This document shows, piece by piece, positions 1 through 7,188 of a stretch of DNA of 14,384 nucleotides. Origin of the DNA: Tissierellaceae bacterium (GTDB lineage Bacteria > Bacillota > Clostridia > Tissierellales > Tissierellaceae); contig JARICQ010000012.1 of NCBI GenBank assembly GCA_029264075.1, positions 1 through 14,384 of the forward strand, read 5' to 3'. Under the pieces are notes generated by a model that saw nothing but the letters and a program-made list of their open reading frames with translations, did no database searches and was not told the origin of the DNA. Made by a program: the position numbers and the translations under genes. Numbering within the stretch: the stretch's first letter is position 1; every line of letters starts with the position of its first letter.

Positions 1-1
1 G

Positions 2-502
2 ATCTTAAATCTGAATTATCTACCAGTATTAAATCCAGATATAGTTACAGCGGTATCTTTAATGGCTCTCTTTAGGTTTTTAAGGATTGAATTTGGCTTG
101 ATTACAATGCTTCTTAGTCACATAGTCTTTTCAATACCATATGTAATACTATCAGTACTGCCCAAGCTAAAGCAGATGAACCAGCATTTGGCAGAAGCTG
201 CTATGGACCTTGGTGCTACTCCCTTCTATGCCCTTAGAAAAGTAGTTATACCAGAGATAAAGCCAGGTATAGTAACAGGGGCTCTTATGGCCTTTACACT
301 TTCAGTTGATGACTTTGTAATAAGCTTTTTCAATACAGGGCATGGGGTTTCAAATCTAAGTATAACCATATTTTCAATGTCAAGAAGAGGTATAAATCCA
401 ACTATAAATGCCCTATCAACATTGATGTTCATAGGACTGCTTATACTTCTTTTGCTAATAAATAAAAGAACTGAAAAAAATGAATTAGAAAGAGGTGTCT
501 AG
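2..502 (+). CDS. potC: Spermidine/putrescine ABC transporter permease PotC (5'-truncated by window edge)
   Basis: Inner-membrane permease subunit of a polyamine importer. The frame is open back to base 2, so the true start lies outside the window; the ATG at 62 is internal. About 166 residues remain, against roughly 260-270 for a full PotC, so about 100 N-terminal residues are missing. The visible part begins with the typical PotC stretch LNPDIVTAVSLMALF. The cytoplasmic EAA loop that contacts the ATPase PotA follows (EAAMDLGATPFYALRKVVIP, about 193-252). The segment SVDDFVISFF and a last hydrophobic helix (FIGLLILLLLI) come next, and the protein ends in a short charged tail. The stop at 500-502 is one base from the potD ATG, so the two genes are cotranscribed and probably translationally coupled. 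PotA and PotB are expected upstream. Substrate preference (spermidine or putrescine) cannot be fixed from the permease. Confidence 0.93.
   Translation: MLNLNYLPVLNPDIVTAVSLMALFRFLRIEFGLITMLLSHIVFSIPYVILSVLPKLKQMNQHLAEAAMDLGATPFYALRKVVIPEIKPGIVTGALMAFTLSVDDFVISFFNTGHGVSNLSITIFSMSRRGINPTINALSTLMFIGLLILLLLINKRTEKNELERGV
491..497 (+). promoter_or_regulatory. Ribosome binding site that sets the potD start
   Basis: AGAGGTG lies six bases before the ATG at 504. A GTG at 495 is in frame with potD but falls inside this Shine-Dalgarno sequence, so it cannot be the start. Starting at 504 also gives a normal lipoprotein signal (MKIKR, then a hydrophobic core). Confidence 0.8.
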
Positions 503-503
503 G

Positions 504-1553
504 ATGAAAATAAAAAGAATAGCTTTAATAATTGGATTGTTTCTAGTAATGGGACTCGCCCTTACGGGATGCGGGGAAGAAAAAGAATATATAAATGTAT
601 ACAACTGGGGAGATTATATTGATAAAGATGTTTTAGATGATTTCGAAGAAGAATATGGCATCCAAGTAAGGTACGATATGTTTGAGACAAATGAGGATAT
701 GTATATTAAAATCAAGCAGGGAGGAAGCGATTATGATGTGCTTTTCCCTTCAGATTATATGATAGAAAGAATGATTAGAGAAGATATGTTGGTTAAGATA
801 GATAAGGCAAATATTCCTAATTTAGAAAATGTAGGAGAAGATTTTTTAGACCTAGACTTTGATCCAGAAAATGACTACTCAGTTCCATATATGTGGGGAA
901 CTGTAGGGATCATATACAATACAAGTATGGTGGATGAAAATGTAAATAGCTGGGATATACTTTGGAATGAAAAGTATAAAAATCAAATAATAATGTTAAA
1001 TAGCCAAAGGGATACTATAGCAGTAGCTCTTAAAAAACTAGGCTATTCTATGAATACTAGAGATATAGCTGAGTTAGAAGAGGCTAAGGATGAATTAATC
1101 AAACAAAGACCTCTTGTCTATGCCTACATGGGAGATGATATCAAAGGTGCCATGGTAAGCGGGGAGGGGGCAGTAGGAGTAGTATGGTCAGGAGATGCAG
1201 TAGCAATGATAAGAGAAAATCCAGACCTTGCCTATGTAATACCGGAGGAAGGAACAAATCTTTGGTTTGATAATATGGTAATCCCTAACACCTATCAAAA
1301 TAAAGAAGGAGCTGAAAAGTTTATTAACTTTATGGCAAGACCAGATATTGCAGCTAGAAATACAGACTATATAGGATATTCCACCCCTATAGTAGAAGCT
1401 ATAGAAATGCTTCCAGATGATATAAAAAACTCCCAAGTGGCTTATCCATCTGATGAAGTAATCAATGATCCAAAGACAGAAATATTTAAAGATCCAACAG
1501 ATATAATAAGTGAATATGATAGAATTTGGACTGAACTACAATCAATTAATTAA
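504..1553 (+). CDS. potD: Spermidine/putrescine-binding lipoprotein PotD
   Basis: Extracellular solute-binding protein that captures polyamines for the PotABC importer. With the ATG at 504 it has 349 residues, normal for PotD. A lipoprotein signal peptide (MKIKR, hydrophobic core, lipobox LTGC) places the acylated cysteine at residue 23, as expected for a Gram-positive membrane-anchored binding protein. The mature part opens with NVYNWGDYID; W35 and Y38 sit where PotD aromatic residues stack on the polyamine. Further candidate ligand residues are the RD at 169-170, W228 in VVWSGDA, and W254/D256 in NLWFDNM, matching the conserved WxD of E. coli PotD. The gene starts one base after the potC stop and ends at an intrinsic terminator, so it is the last gene of the operon. 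A related substrate such as putrescine alone is possible. Confidence 0.93.
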   Translation: MKIKRIALIIGLFLVMGLALTGCGEEKEYINVYNWGDYIDKDVLDDFEEEYGIQVRYDMFETNEDMYIKIKQGGSDYDVLFPSDYMIERMIREDMLVKIDKANIPNLENVGEDFLDLDFDPENDYSVPYMWGTVGIIYNTSMVDENVNSWDILWNEKYKNQIIMLNSQRDTIAVALKKLGYSMNTRDIAELEEAKDELIKQRPLVYAYMGDDIKGAMVSGEGAVGVVWSGDAVAMIRENPDLAYVIPEEGTNLWFDNMVIPNTYQNKEGAEKFINFMARPDIAARNTDYIGYSTPIVEAIEMLPDDIKNSQVAYPSDEVINDPKTEIFKDPTDIISEYDRIWTELQSIN

Positions 1554-1557
1554 TTTT

Positions 1558-1582
1558 AGCCCTCGCAAAAGTGAGGGCTTTT
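1558..1582 (+). terminator. Intrinsic terminator of the pot operon
   Basis: AGCCCTCGC pairs with GTGAGGGCT (9 bp with one G-T pair) around an AAAA loop, followed by TTTT. It starts four bases after the potD stop and separates the pot genes from the flavoprotein operon. Confidence 0.9.
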
Positions 1583-1641
1583 GTGTAAAATTCAATCTAA
1601 TGGGTAAATATTAAAAATAAAACAAATAAAGAGGTGTATAG

Positions 1642-2829
1642 ATGGAAATGACAAATTATGTAATCATTGGAAATGGAATTGCAGGTCTATCAGCAATTAA
1701 AGAGATACGAAAAAAAGACAAAGAATCTACCATAAAGGTAGTAACTAGTGAGGGTGTGTTAACCTATTATAGGACAAAACTTACTGAATATATTGCCAAG
1801 GACTTCAAAGACGAAGATCTTTTAGTTTCAAAAGAAGAATGGTATAGAGAAAATAAAATAGAAGTCTATTTAAATAAAATAGTAGAAAAAATAGATACTG
1901 AAAACAAGAAGCTATTACTTGATGATAGGCAGGAGATAAAATATGATAAGCTTTTAATAGCAACTGGAAGTAGGCCCTTTGTACCTCCAATAACAGGAAA
2001 GTTTAAAGAAGGGGTATTTGCTCTTAGAAGTTTAAAGGATATCCACTATTTGCAAAATTATTTAAAAAATCTTAAAAAAGTTACAGTAATTGGTGGGGGA
2101 CTCTTAGGTCTTGAAGCTGCATGGTCACTAAAAAAATTGGGCAAAGAAGTTTCTATAGTTGAATTTGCACCATATTTACTTCCTAGACAAGTAGATAGGG
2201 AAATATCAGAAAAACTTCAAAGGAAATTAGAAGAAGAAGGATTTAATATTTATCTGGACTCTCAAACAGAAGAAATCCTTGGACAAGGAAAAGCAGATGG
2301 AATAAGATTAAATAATGATAGAAAATTAGATACAGAAGCAATTATTATATCTGTAGGAATCAGGCCAAATTTAGATCTTGTAAGAGATACAGATATAAAA
2401 TTTGACAAGGGTATCATAGTTGATAAGAATTTAAAAACTAGTGTAGATAATATATATGCAGCAGGAGATGTAGTGGAGATAGATAAGACCATACTTGGAC
2501 TTTGGACAGTGGGGAATGCAGAAGGTAAGGTTGCTGGAGCAAATATGACAGGTGAGGGCCTAGAATATACAAATCCAAATATATTTACCAATTTACAAAT
2601 AGGAAATGTGAAACTATTTTCAGCTGGAATAATTAATGATAGTGAAAAAACATATGAATACAAATCAGAAGATGTTCATCACAAGATATTTGTAAAAGGA
2701 GGAAAAATAGTAGCTGCTATTTTATTTGGAGATTTATCAAAAGTCAATAAAATCAGAAATGCAGTCTTTACTAATACGGGCATAGAAGATTATTTAAAAG
2801 AGGATAATAGCTTTATAGAGTTAAAATAA
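1642..2829 (+). CDS. FAD-dependent NAD(P)H oxidoreductase, NADH:rubredoxin reductase-like
   Basis: A 395-residue pyridine-nucleotide-disulfide-oxidoreductase-fold flavoprotein, cytosolic. Visible motifs in order: N-terminal FAD dinucleotide fold GNGIAG (residues 10-15), ATGSRP (107-112), a second Rossmann loop GGGLLG (151-156) in VIGGGLLGLEAAWSLKKLG for NAD(P)H, and the FAD-binding YAAGD (272-276). There is no CxxC redox pair, so it is not a thioredoxin or disulfide reductase. Length and layout match the NADH:rubredoxin oxidoreductase and nitrite-reductase FAD-subunit group, which in anaerobes feeds electrons to rubredoxin for oxygen or peroxide detoxification. The electron acceptor is inferred, because no rubredoxin gene lies in the window. 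The ATG at 1642 has GAGGTG five bases upstream. It is the first gene of a three-gene operon. I found no convincing promoter in the 60 bases between the pot terminator and this start. Confidence 0.85.
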   Translation: MEMTNYVIIGNGIAGLSAIKEIRKKDKESTIKVVTSEGVLTYYRTKLTEYIAKDFKDEDLLVSKEEWYRENKIEVYLNKIVEKIDTENKKLLLDDRQEIKYDKLLIATGSRPFVPPITGKFKEGVFALRSLKDIHYLQNYLKNLKKVTVIGGGLLGLEAAWSLKKLGKEVSIVEFAPYLLPRQVDREISEKLQRKLEEEGFNIYLDSQTEEILGQGKADGIRLNNDRKLDTEAIIISVGIRPNLDLVRDTDIKFDKGIIVDKNLKTSVDNIYAAGDVVEIDKTILGLWTVGNAEGKVAGANMTGEGLEYTNPNIFTNLQIGNVKLFSAGIINDSEKTYEYKSEDVHHKIFVKGGKIVAAILFGDLSKVNKIRNAVFTNTGIEDYLKEDNSFIELK

Positions 2830-2851
2830 TAATAATAAGGGAGGCAATTAT

Positions 2852-4483
2852 ATGGATATAAAATTTTATGGTGCAGCTAAAATGGTAACTGGCTCAAATT
2901 ATCTAATAGATACTGAAGAGTATAAAATTTTAGTTGACTGCGGTATGTTTCAAGGAAGTCAGGAGACTGAGAGAAAGAACTTTGAAGAGTTTCCTTATGA
3001 TCCAGAAGAAATAGATATTCTCTTCCTAACGCATGCCCATATAGATCATAGTGGAAGGATTCCAAAACTTGTAAAAGATGGATTTAGAGGAAGGATAATA
3101 ACTACAAATCCGACCTATGATTTATGTAAGATAATGCTAAAAGACAGTGCGAAAATTCAAGAGTCAGATGTAGAATGGGAGAATAGAAAGAGAAAAAGAG
3201 CAGGAAAGCCTCCAGTAGAACCACTCTATACAATGGGAGATGCTGAAAATAGCCTGAATTATTTTGAACCTTATTTTTATGATCAAAAAATAAAGATAAA
3301 CGATGATATAGAGGTCAGATTTAAAGATGCAGGTCATATACTTGGGTCTTCCATACTCGAACTTTGGATAAGAGAAAAAGAAGAGGATTTAAAGATAGTA
3401 TTCTCTGGAGATTTAGGAATGCCAGATAGGCCAATCATTAAAAGTCCAGAATATATAGATGAAGCTGATTACTTGGTTATAGAATCAACCTATGGAAACA
3501 GAAATCATGAGTCATTTCAAGATAGTAGCGATCAGTTAATTGATATAATAAATGAGACTGCATTAAGAGGTGGAACTGTAATTATTCCTTCATTTGCAGT
3601 GGGTAGAACCCAAGAGCTTATATATCAATTAAATAAGTACTACGAATATAACAAGGATCTAGAAGAGCATATGAGGATACCAGTCTATGTAGATAGTCCA
3701 ATGGCAATAGATGCTACGGAAGCCTTTAAAAAGAATTCAAGTTCATTTGATGATGAGGCTAGAGACTTAGTTCTAAAGGGAGACAATCCATTTGAATTTA
3801 GGAATCTGAGGTATACTCGTACTACAGAGGAATCTATGGCCTTGAATAAATTTCAATTTCCAAAGGTCATTATATCATCAAGTGGAATGGCTACAGCTGG
3901 AAGAGTGAGGCATCATCTGAAACACAATTTGTGGGACAAGAGAAATAGTCTGGTATTTGTAGGATATCAAGCCAATGGTACACTTGGAAGGATACTCCTT
4001 GACGGAGTAAAGAATGTAAAAATACTTGGAGAAGAGATAAATGTAGGTGCAGAGATACATTCTCTAGAAGGGTTTTCAGCACATGCAGATCAAAATATGC
4101 TCTTAGAATGGATAAATAAATTTGATAGAAAACCTAAAAAAGTATTTATTGTCCATGGGGAAGAAGAACAAGCTGAGGCTCTATCAACTTTAATTGAACA
4201 TCTTTACAAGATAAAGACAATAATTCCAAATCTTGGAGATTCATATAAGATAGAAAAGCATAGTTTTGAGCTTAAAAAAGGAGTCAATCTTGAGCCTGCT
4301 ATGTTAAAGGAAGATATTGAAAATGAACTTGAACTAGCATATAATCAATTTAGTGCCTTGATGGATAAATCACAAGACATAGTTGATGAAAAAACACTCT
4401 CAAAAGAGTATGATGGGATAAAAAACAAACTCATCAGTCTTCAGCATATGTTAATGGATTTAAATATTACAATAGGTAAATAA
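2852..4483 (+). CDS. MBL-fold/beta-CASP metallo-hydrolase, CPSF73-like RNase
   Basis: A 543-residue zinc-dependent nuclease of the metallo-beta-lactamase/beta-CASP superfamily, expected to process RNA in the cytoplasm. Zinc-site motifs are intact: HAHIDH (residues 61-66, motif 2), H162 in DAGHILGS (motif 3) and D187 in SGDLG (motif 4). The beta-CASP insert begins after ESTYGNR (211-217, motif A) and carries SSSGMATAGRVRHHL (342-356, motif B region). The C-terminal RNA-specificity (RMMBL) domain has HSLEGFSAHAD (403-413, motif C) and VFIVHGE (431-437). After about residue 460 comes a tail unlike the core family, rich in acidic and helical sequence. The motif form HAHIDHSG, rather than the HGHEDHIGG of RNase J, places it with the YSH1/CPSF73-like bacterial proteins. 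AAGGGAGG precedes the ATG by seven bases. It sits 22 bases after the flavoprotein and 19 before lplA. The RNA target is unknown. Confidence 0.9.
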   Translation: MDIKFYGAAKMVTGSNYLIDTEEYKILVDCGMFQGSQETERKNFEEFPYDPEEIDILFLTHAHIDHSGRIPKLVKDGFRGRIITTNPTYDLCKIMLKDSAKIQESDVEWENRKRKRAGKPPVEPLYTMGDAENSLNYFEPYFYDQKIKINDDIEVRFKDAGHILGSSILELWIREKEEDLKIVFSGDLGMPDRPIIKSPEYIDEADYLVIESTYGNRNHESFQDSSDQLIDIINETALRGGTVIIPSFAVGRTQELIYQLNKYYEYNKDLEEHMRIPVYVDSPMAIDATEAFKKNSSSFDDEARDLVLKGDNPFEFRNLRYTRTTEESMALNKFQFPKVIISSSGMATAGRVRHHLKHNLWDKRNSLVFVGYQANGTLGRILLDGVKNVKILGEEINVGAEIHSLEGFSAHADQNMLLEWINKFDRKPKKVFIVHGEEEQAEALSTLIEHLYKIKTIIPNLGDSYKIEKHSFELKKGVNLEPAMLKEDIENELELAYNQFSALMDKSQDIVDEKTLSKEYDGIKNKLISLQHMLMDLNITIGK

Positions 4484-4502
4484 GTTTTTTTAGGAGGAGA
4501 AA

Positions 4503-5498
4503 ATGAAATATATAGTTAACAACTCAAATAATCCACATTACAATTTAGCTTTTGAAGAATATTGCTTTAAACATCTAGAGATTAATCCAGACGAGGATTA
4601 TGTAATACTATGGATAAATGGACCAGCAATAATAGTAGGAAAAAATCAAAATACTCTAGAAGAAATAAACAAGGACTACACAGATGAAAATAATATAAAA
4701 ATAGTTAGAAGAATAACTGGTGGTGGTGCAGTATATCACGACTTAGGAAATTTGAATTTCAGTATATTAACCCTAGATACAGGTGAAGGAAAGATCGACT
4801 TTCAAAAGTACAATATCCCTATAGTTAGAGCCTTGCAAAAACTAGGAGTTAATTGTGAATTATCTGGAAGAAATGACATGACAATAGATGGTAAGAAGTT
4901 CTCTGGTATAGCTCAATCCGTATGGAAAAAAAGAGTTTTAAATCACGGGACACTCCTATTTGACACTGATTTAGAAGTTCTATCAAAGGGGCTAAATGTA
5001 AAACAAGATAAAATAGCATCAAAAGGAGTAAAATCTGTAAAAAGTAGAGTAACAAATATTAGACCTTATATGAAAGAGGATGTTGATATCCATGGATTTA
5101 AAGATGTTCTTTTAAACACTATATTTTCTATGGCAGATACTGAGCCTACAGAGTATAAGTTAAGTGATGAAGACATCAAAAATATAGATGAACTGTACAA
5201 TGAAAAGTACAATACTTGGGAATGGAACTATGGAAGTAGTCCAAAGTTTGAATACAAAAATTATAAGAGATTTCCTTTTGGAAGCATTGATGTTAGATTT
5301 AATGTTATTGATGGTGCTATAGGAGAGACGAATATATACGGTGATTTCTTTGGCTCTAAAGATGTATCCATCTTAGCAGAAAAACTAAATGGAACAAACT
5401 ATGAAAGACAAGCAGTGAAAGCTGCTATAAAAGATGAGCCATTAGATAAATACTTTGGAAATATAAGAGAGGAAGAGTTTTTAGATTTAATATTCTAA
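4503..5498 (+). CDS. lplA: Lipoate-protein ligase A
   Basis: Activates free lipoate with ATP and attaches it to the lipoyl lysine of acceptor proteins such as glycine-cleavage H protein or 2-oxoacid dehydrogenase E2. The 331-residue length equals that of full LplA, with the large catalytic domain plus the C-terminal accessory domain. Seen in the sequence: the signature RRITGGGAVYHD (residues 69-80) followed by LGNLNFS; GRND (122-125); and K132 in GKKFSG, aligned with the catalytic lysine of E. coli LplA. The C-terminal part from about residue 245 (TWEWNYGSSPKFEY) fits the accessory domain. AGGAGG lies five bases before the ATG. It is the third gene of the operon beginning at 1642 and is followed by a hairpin at 5502. 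No lipoyl acceptor gene is in the window, so its client protein is encoded elsewhere. Confidence 0.94.
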   Translation: MKYIVNNSNNPHYNLAFEEYCFKHLEINPDEDYVILWINGPAIIVGKNQNTLEEINKDYTDENNIKIVRRITGGGAVYHDLGNLNFSILTLDTGEGKIDFQKYNIPIVRALQKLGVNCELSGRNDMTIDGKKFSGIAQSVWKKRVLNHGTLLFDTDLEVLSKGLNVKQDKIASKGVKSVKSRVTNIRPYMKEDVDIHGFKDVLLNTIFSMADTEPTEYKLSDEDIKNIDELYNEKYNTWEWNYGSSPKFEYKNYKRFPFGSIDVRFNVIDGAIGETNIYGDFFGSKDVSILAEKLNGTNYERQAVKAAIKDEPLDKYFGNIREEEFLDLIF

Positions 5499-5501
5499 AT
5501 C

Positions 5502-5533
5502 AATACCCTTAGCAATCAATAGCTAAGGGTATT
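5502..5533 (+). terminator. Terminator-like hairpin after lplA
   Basis: A perfect 12-bp stem (AATACCCTTAGC with GCTAAGGGTATT) around an 8-base loop, four bases after the lplA stop. The following sequence AGTTTAATAA has only a weak T-tract, so it may be a leaky terminator or a 3'-end stabilising hairpin rather than a full stop. Confidence 0.7.
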
Positions 5534-5567
5534 AGTTTAATAATAATAAAGAAAAGGATGAGCTTAA

Positions 5568-6548
5568 ATGAAGATGCCAGAAAAATTAAACTTTGCAAAT
5601 TTGCCTACCAAGATAGAAAAGCTAGAAAGATTAAGTGACAAATTAAATAAAAATATATATCTAAAGAGAGATGATCAAACTGGAAGTGAGATATCTGGAA
5701 ACAAGATAAGAAAACTAGAATATGCTATTAAAGAAGCACTTGACAATGGATGTGATTATTTAATCACATGTGGTGGACTAGGGTCAAATCATGCTAGAGC
5801 AACTACAGCCATTGCAGCAAAGCTGGGGATAGGGTCTTATCTTGTGCTTAGAGGCGAAGAAGATGCTGAGCTAGAGGGGAATCTTTTTCTAGACAAAATA
5901 CTTGGAGCTAAGATAAAATGGATTTCAAAAGAAGAATATGCAAAAAACAGAACTGAGATAATGGAAGCTATAAGAGAAGAATTGTATAAAAAAGGTCACA
6001 ATGGATATATAATACCAGAAGGAGCTTCAAATGGAATTGGATCTTTTGGATATATAAATGCTATGAAAGAAATTGAAGTCCAAGAAAAAGAGATGGGTGT
6101 ATATTTTGATTCAATAATAGTCCCAGTAGGATCAGGTGGCAGCTATGCTGGGCTTTTTTATAGAAATCATATGGAGGACAGAAAATCAAAGATATATGGG
6201 GTAAACGTATCAAGTGATGCAGAACATTTCAAAGAAGCTATAATGGGATTACTAGAGCAAATAGATAATTATACAGGTGAAAAAATCGGTATAGAAAAGG
6301 ATCAGATAAATATAATTGATGGCTATGTAGGTAAGGGCTATGCCTTAAGCACCAAGGAAGAAATTGATTTTATAAGTAATCTTGCTAGGACAGAAGGTTT
6401 GGTACTAGATCCAGTATATACAGGAAAGGCCATGTATGGAATGGTAGAGGAAATTAAAAAGGGAAATTTTTCAAACTCTGAAGATATATTATTTATCCAT
6501 ACTGGTGGAATATTTGGTTGGAATAGATTTGCTAGGGAATTATTGTAA
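5568..6548 (+). CDS. PLP-dependent D-cysteine desulfhydrase / ACC deaminase family enzyme
   Basis: A 326-residue fold-type II PLP enzyme of the group that includes D-cysteine desulfhydrase (D-cysteine to pyruvate, ammonia and sulfide) and 1-aminocyclopropane-1-carboxylate deaminase. Seen: LKRDDQTGSEISGNKIRKLE with the Schiff-base lysine K46; SNHARA (residues 73-78), the substrate-carboxylate/stacking segment; the glycine-rich phosphate loop VPVGSGGSYAGL (about 186-197); and the C-terminal HTGGIFG. These are the family hallmarks, but the sequence alone does not separate D-cysteine desulfhydrase from ACC deaminase or another D-amino-acid lyase. In an anaerobe, D-cysteine desulfhydrase is the likelier of the two. 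The ATG at 5568 has AAAGGATG upstream. The acetyltransferase gene begins 37 bases after its stop with no terminator between, so the two probably share a transcript. Confidence 0.85.
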   Translation: MKMPEKLNFANLPTKIEKLERLSDKLNKNIYLKRDDQTGSEISGNKIRKLEYAIKEALDNGCDYLITCGGLGSNHARATTAIAAKLGIGSYLVLRGEEDAELEGNLFLDKILGAKIKWISKEEYAKNRTEIMEAIREELYKKGHNGYIIPEGASNGIGSFGYINAMKEIEVQEKEMGVYFDSIIVPVGSGGSYAGLFYRNHMEDRKSKIYGVNVSSDAEHFKEAIMGLLEQIDNYTGEKIGIEKDQINIIDGYVGKGYALSTKEEIDFISNLARTEGLVLDPVYTGKAMYGMVEEIKKGNFSNSEDILFIHTGGIFGWNRFARELL

Positions 6549-6585
6549 GCATAAACTATAAAAATTTAAATGCAGGAGATGGAAA

Positions 6586-7092
6586 ATGAAAGAAAATATA
6601 AGGACTCAAAAAAAAGTCTTTACCATAAGATTTGCCAGAGAAGAAGATGTATCTCTCATACTCGAGTTTATTAAGGAATTAGCAGATTATGAAAAATTAC
6701 TTCATGAAGTAGTAGCTACAGAAGATATACTCCGAGAATCCCTATTTAAAAGAAAAGTTGCAGAAGTAGTTATAGCTGAATATAAAAAAGAGCCTATGGG
6801 ATTTGCCCTATTCTTTCACAATTTTTCTACATTTCTAGGAAAACCTGGACTTTATTTAGAAGACTTATACATAAGGCCAGAGATGAGAGGGAGGGGCTAC
6901 GGTAAAACTCTATTGTCCTTTTTAGCAAAGCTTGCTAAAGATAGAGATTGTGGCAGATTTGAATGGTGGTGTATAGATTGGAATGAACCCTCAATTCAGT
7001 TCTATAAAAGTATAGGGGCAGAAGCAATGGATGAATGGACAGTCTATAGGGTAGATGGAGAGAGACTGGATAGTTTAGCGGCGGAGTTCTAA
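6586..7092 (+). CDS. GNAT acetyltransferase, spermidine/diamine (SSAT)- or thialysine-type
   Basis: A 168-residue GNAT protein that transfers acetyl from acetyl-CoA to an amine. The layout follows the SAT1/SAT2 branch: an N-terminal segment with LADYEKLLHEVVATEDILRE, then YLEDLYIRPEMRGRGYGK, then WNEPSIQFYKSIGA. RGRGYGK (101-107) is the acetyl-CoA pyrophosphate loop. E92 in YLED and Y140 in QFYK correspond to the catalytic glutamate and tyrosine described for human SSAT, and WNEPSI..FYK is shared with it almost word for word. That is strong family evidence but does not settle the substrate: spermidine/spermine, thialysine, or another small amine. AGGAG lies seven bases before the ATG. It is probably cotranscribed with the preceding PLP enzyme; the next gene has its own promoter starting 11 bases after this stop. 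A polyamine importer lies about 5 kb upstream. Confidence 0.85.
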   Translation: MKENIRTQKKVFTIRFAREEDVSLILEFIKELADYEKLLHEVVATEDILRESLFKRKVAEVVIAEYKKEPMGFALFFHNFSTFLGKPGLYLEDLYIRPEMRGRGYGKTLLSFLAKLAKDRDCGRFEWWCIDWNEPSIQFYKSIGAEAMDEWTVYRVDGERLDSLAAEF

Positions 7093-7103
7093 ATCCTAAA
7101 AAC

Positions 7104-7132
7104 TTGACATTATTAGCTCTTAGTACTATAAT
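7104..7132 (+). promoter_or_regulatory. Consensus sigma-A promoter of the MATE-tetR operon
   Basis: TTGACA (7104-7109), a 17-base spacer, then TATAAT (7127-7132): a perfect match in both hexamers and spacing. The -10 element overlaps the first palindrome at 7130-7147, so a bound repressor would block RNA polymerase. This is the strongest promoter in the window. Confidence 0.93.
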
Positions 7133-7147
7133 GAACGAGTATTCATT
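7130..7147. promoter_or_regulatory. Operator 1, probable TetR binding site
   Basis: AATGAACGAGTATTCATT: arms AATGAA and TTCATT with a 6-base centre. The arms extend to 7 bp with the T at 7129 and the A at 7148. It overlaps the last three bases of the -10 box and the transcription start region. Size and symmetry fit a TetR-family dimer site; the repressor gene at 8631 is the obvious candidate ligand. Confidence 0.75.
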
Positions 7148-7148
7148 A

Positions 7149-7166
7149 AATGAATTCAAATTCATT
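7149..7166. promoter_or_regulatory. Operator 2, probable TetR binding site
   Basis: AATGAATTCAAATTCATT: the same AATGAA-N6-TTCATT layout as the first site, here with 8-bp perfect arms and a CA centre. It starts one base after operator 1, placing the two centres 19 bases apart, a little under two helical turns. It ends eight bases before the AAGGAG of the MATE gene. Confidence 0.72.
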
Positions 7167-7188
7167 ATATATACAAGGAGATGATTAA

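Noticed and set aside
495..503. GTG start for potD.
   Set aside because: The GTG is part of the Shine-Dalgarno sequence AGAGGTG for the ATG at 504.
1188..1436. Minus-strand open frames inside potD and, likewise, inside the other + strand genes (for example 2262-2663, 6935-7237, 11902-12198).
   Set aside because: They lie opposite well-supported genes, lack ribosome binding sites and encode proteins with no recognisable motif and skewed composition.
1583..1641. A promoter (TTGTGT with TAAATA) before the flavoprotein gene.
   Set aside because: Both hexamers are poor matches; too weak to annotate, although a promoter must exist nearby.
1642..2829. Thioredoxin reductase or another disulfide reductase.
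   Set aside because: No CxxC or CxxxxC redox pair is present anywhere in the protein.
2852..4483. RNase J.
   Set aside because: The zinc motif is HAHIDHSG rather than HGHEDHIGG, and the sequence follows the CPSF73/YSH1-like beta-CASP group.
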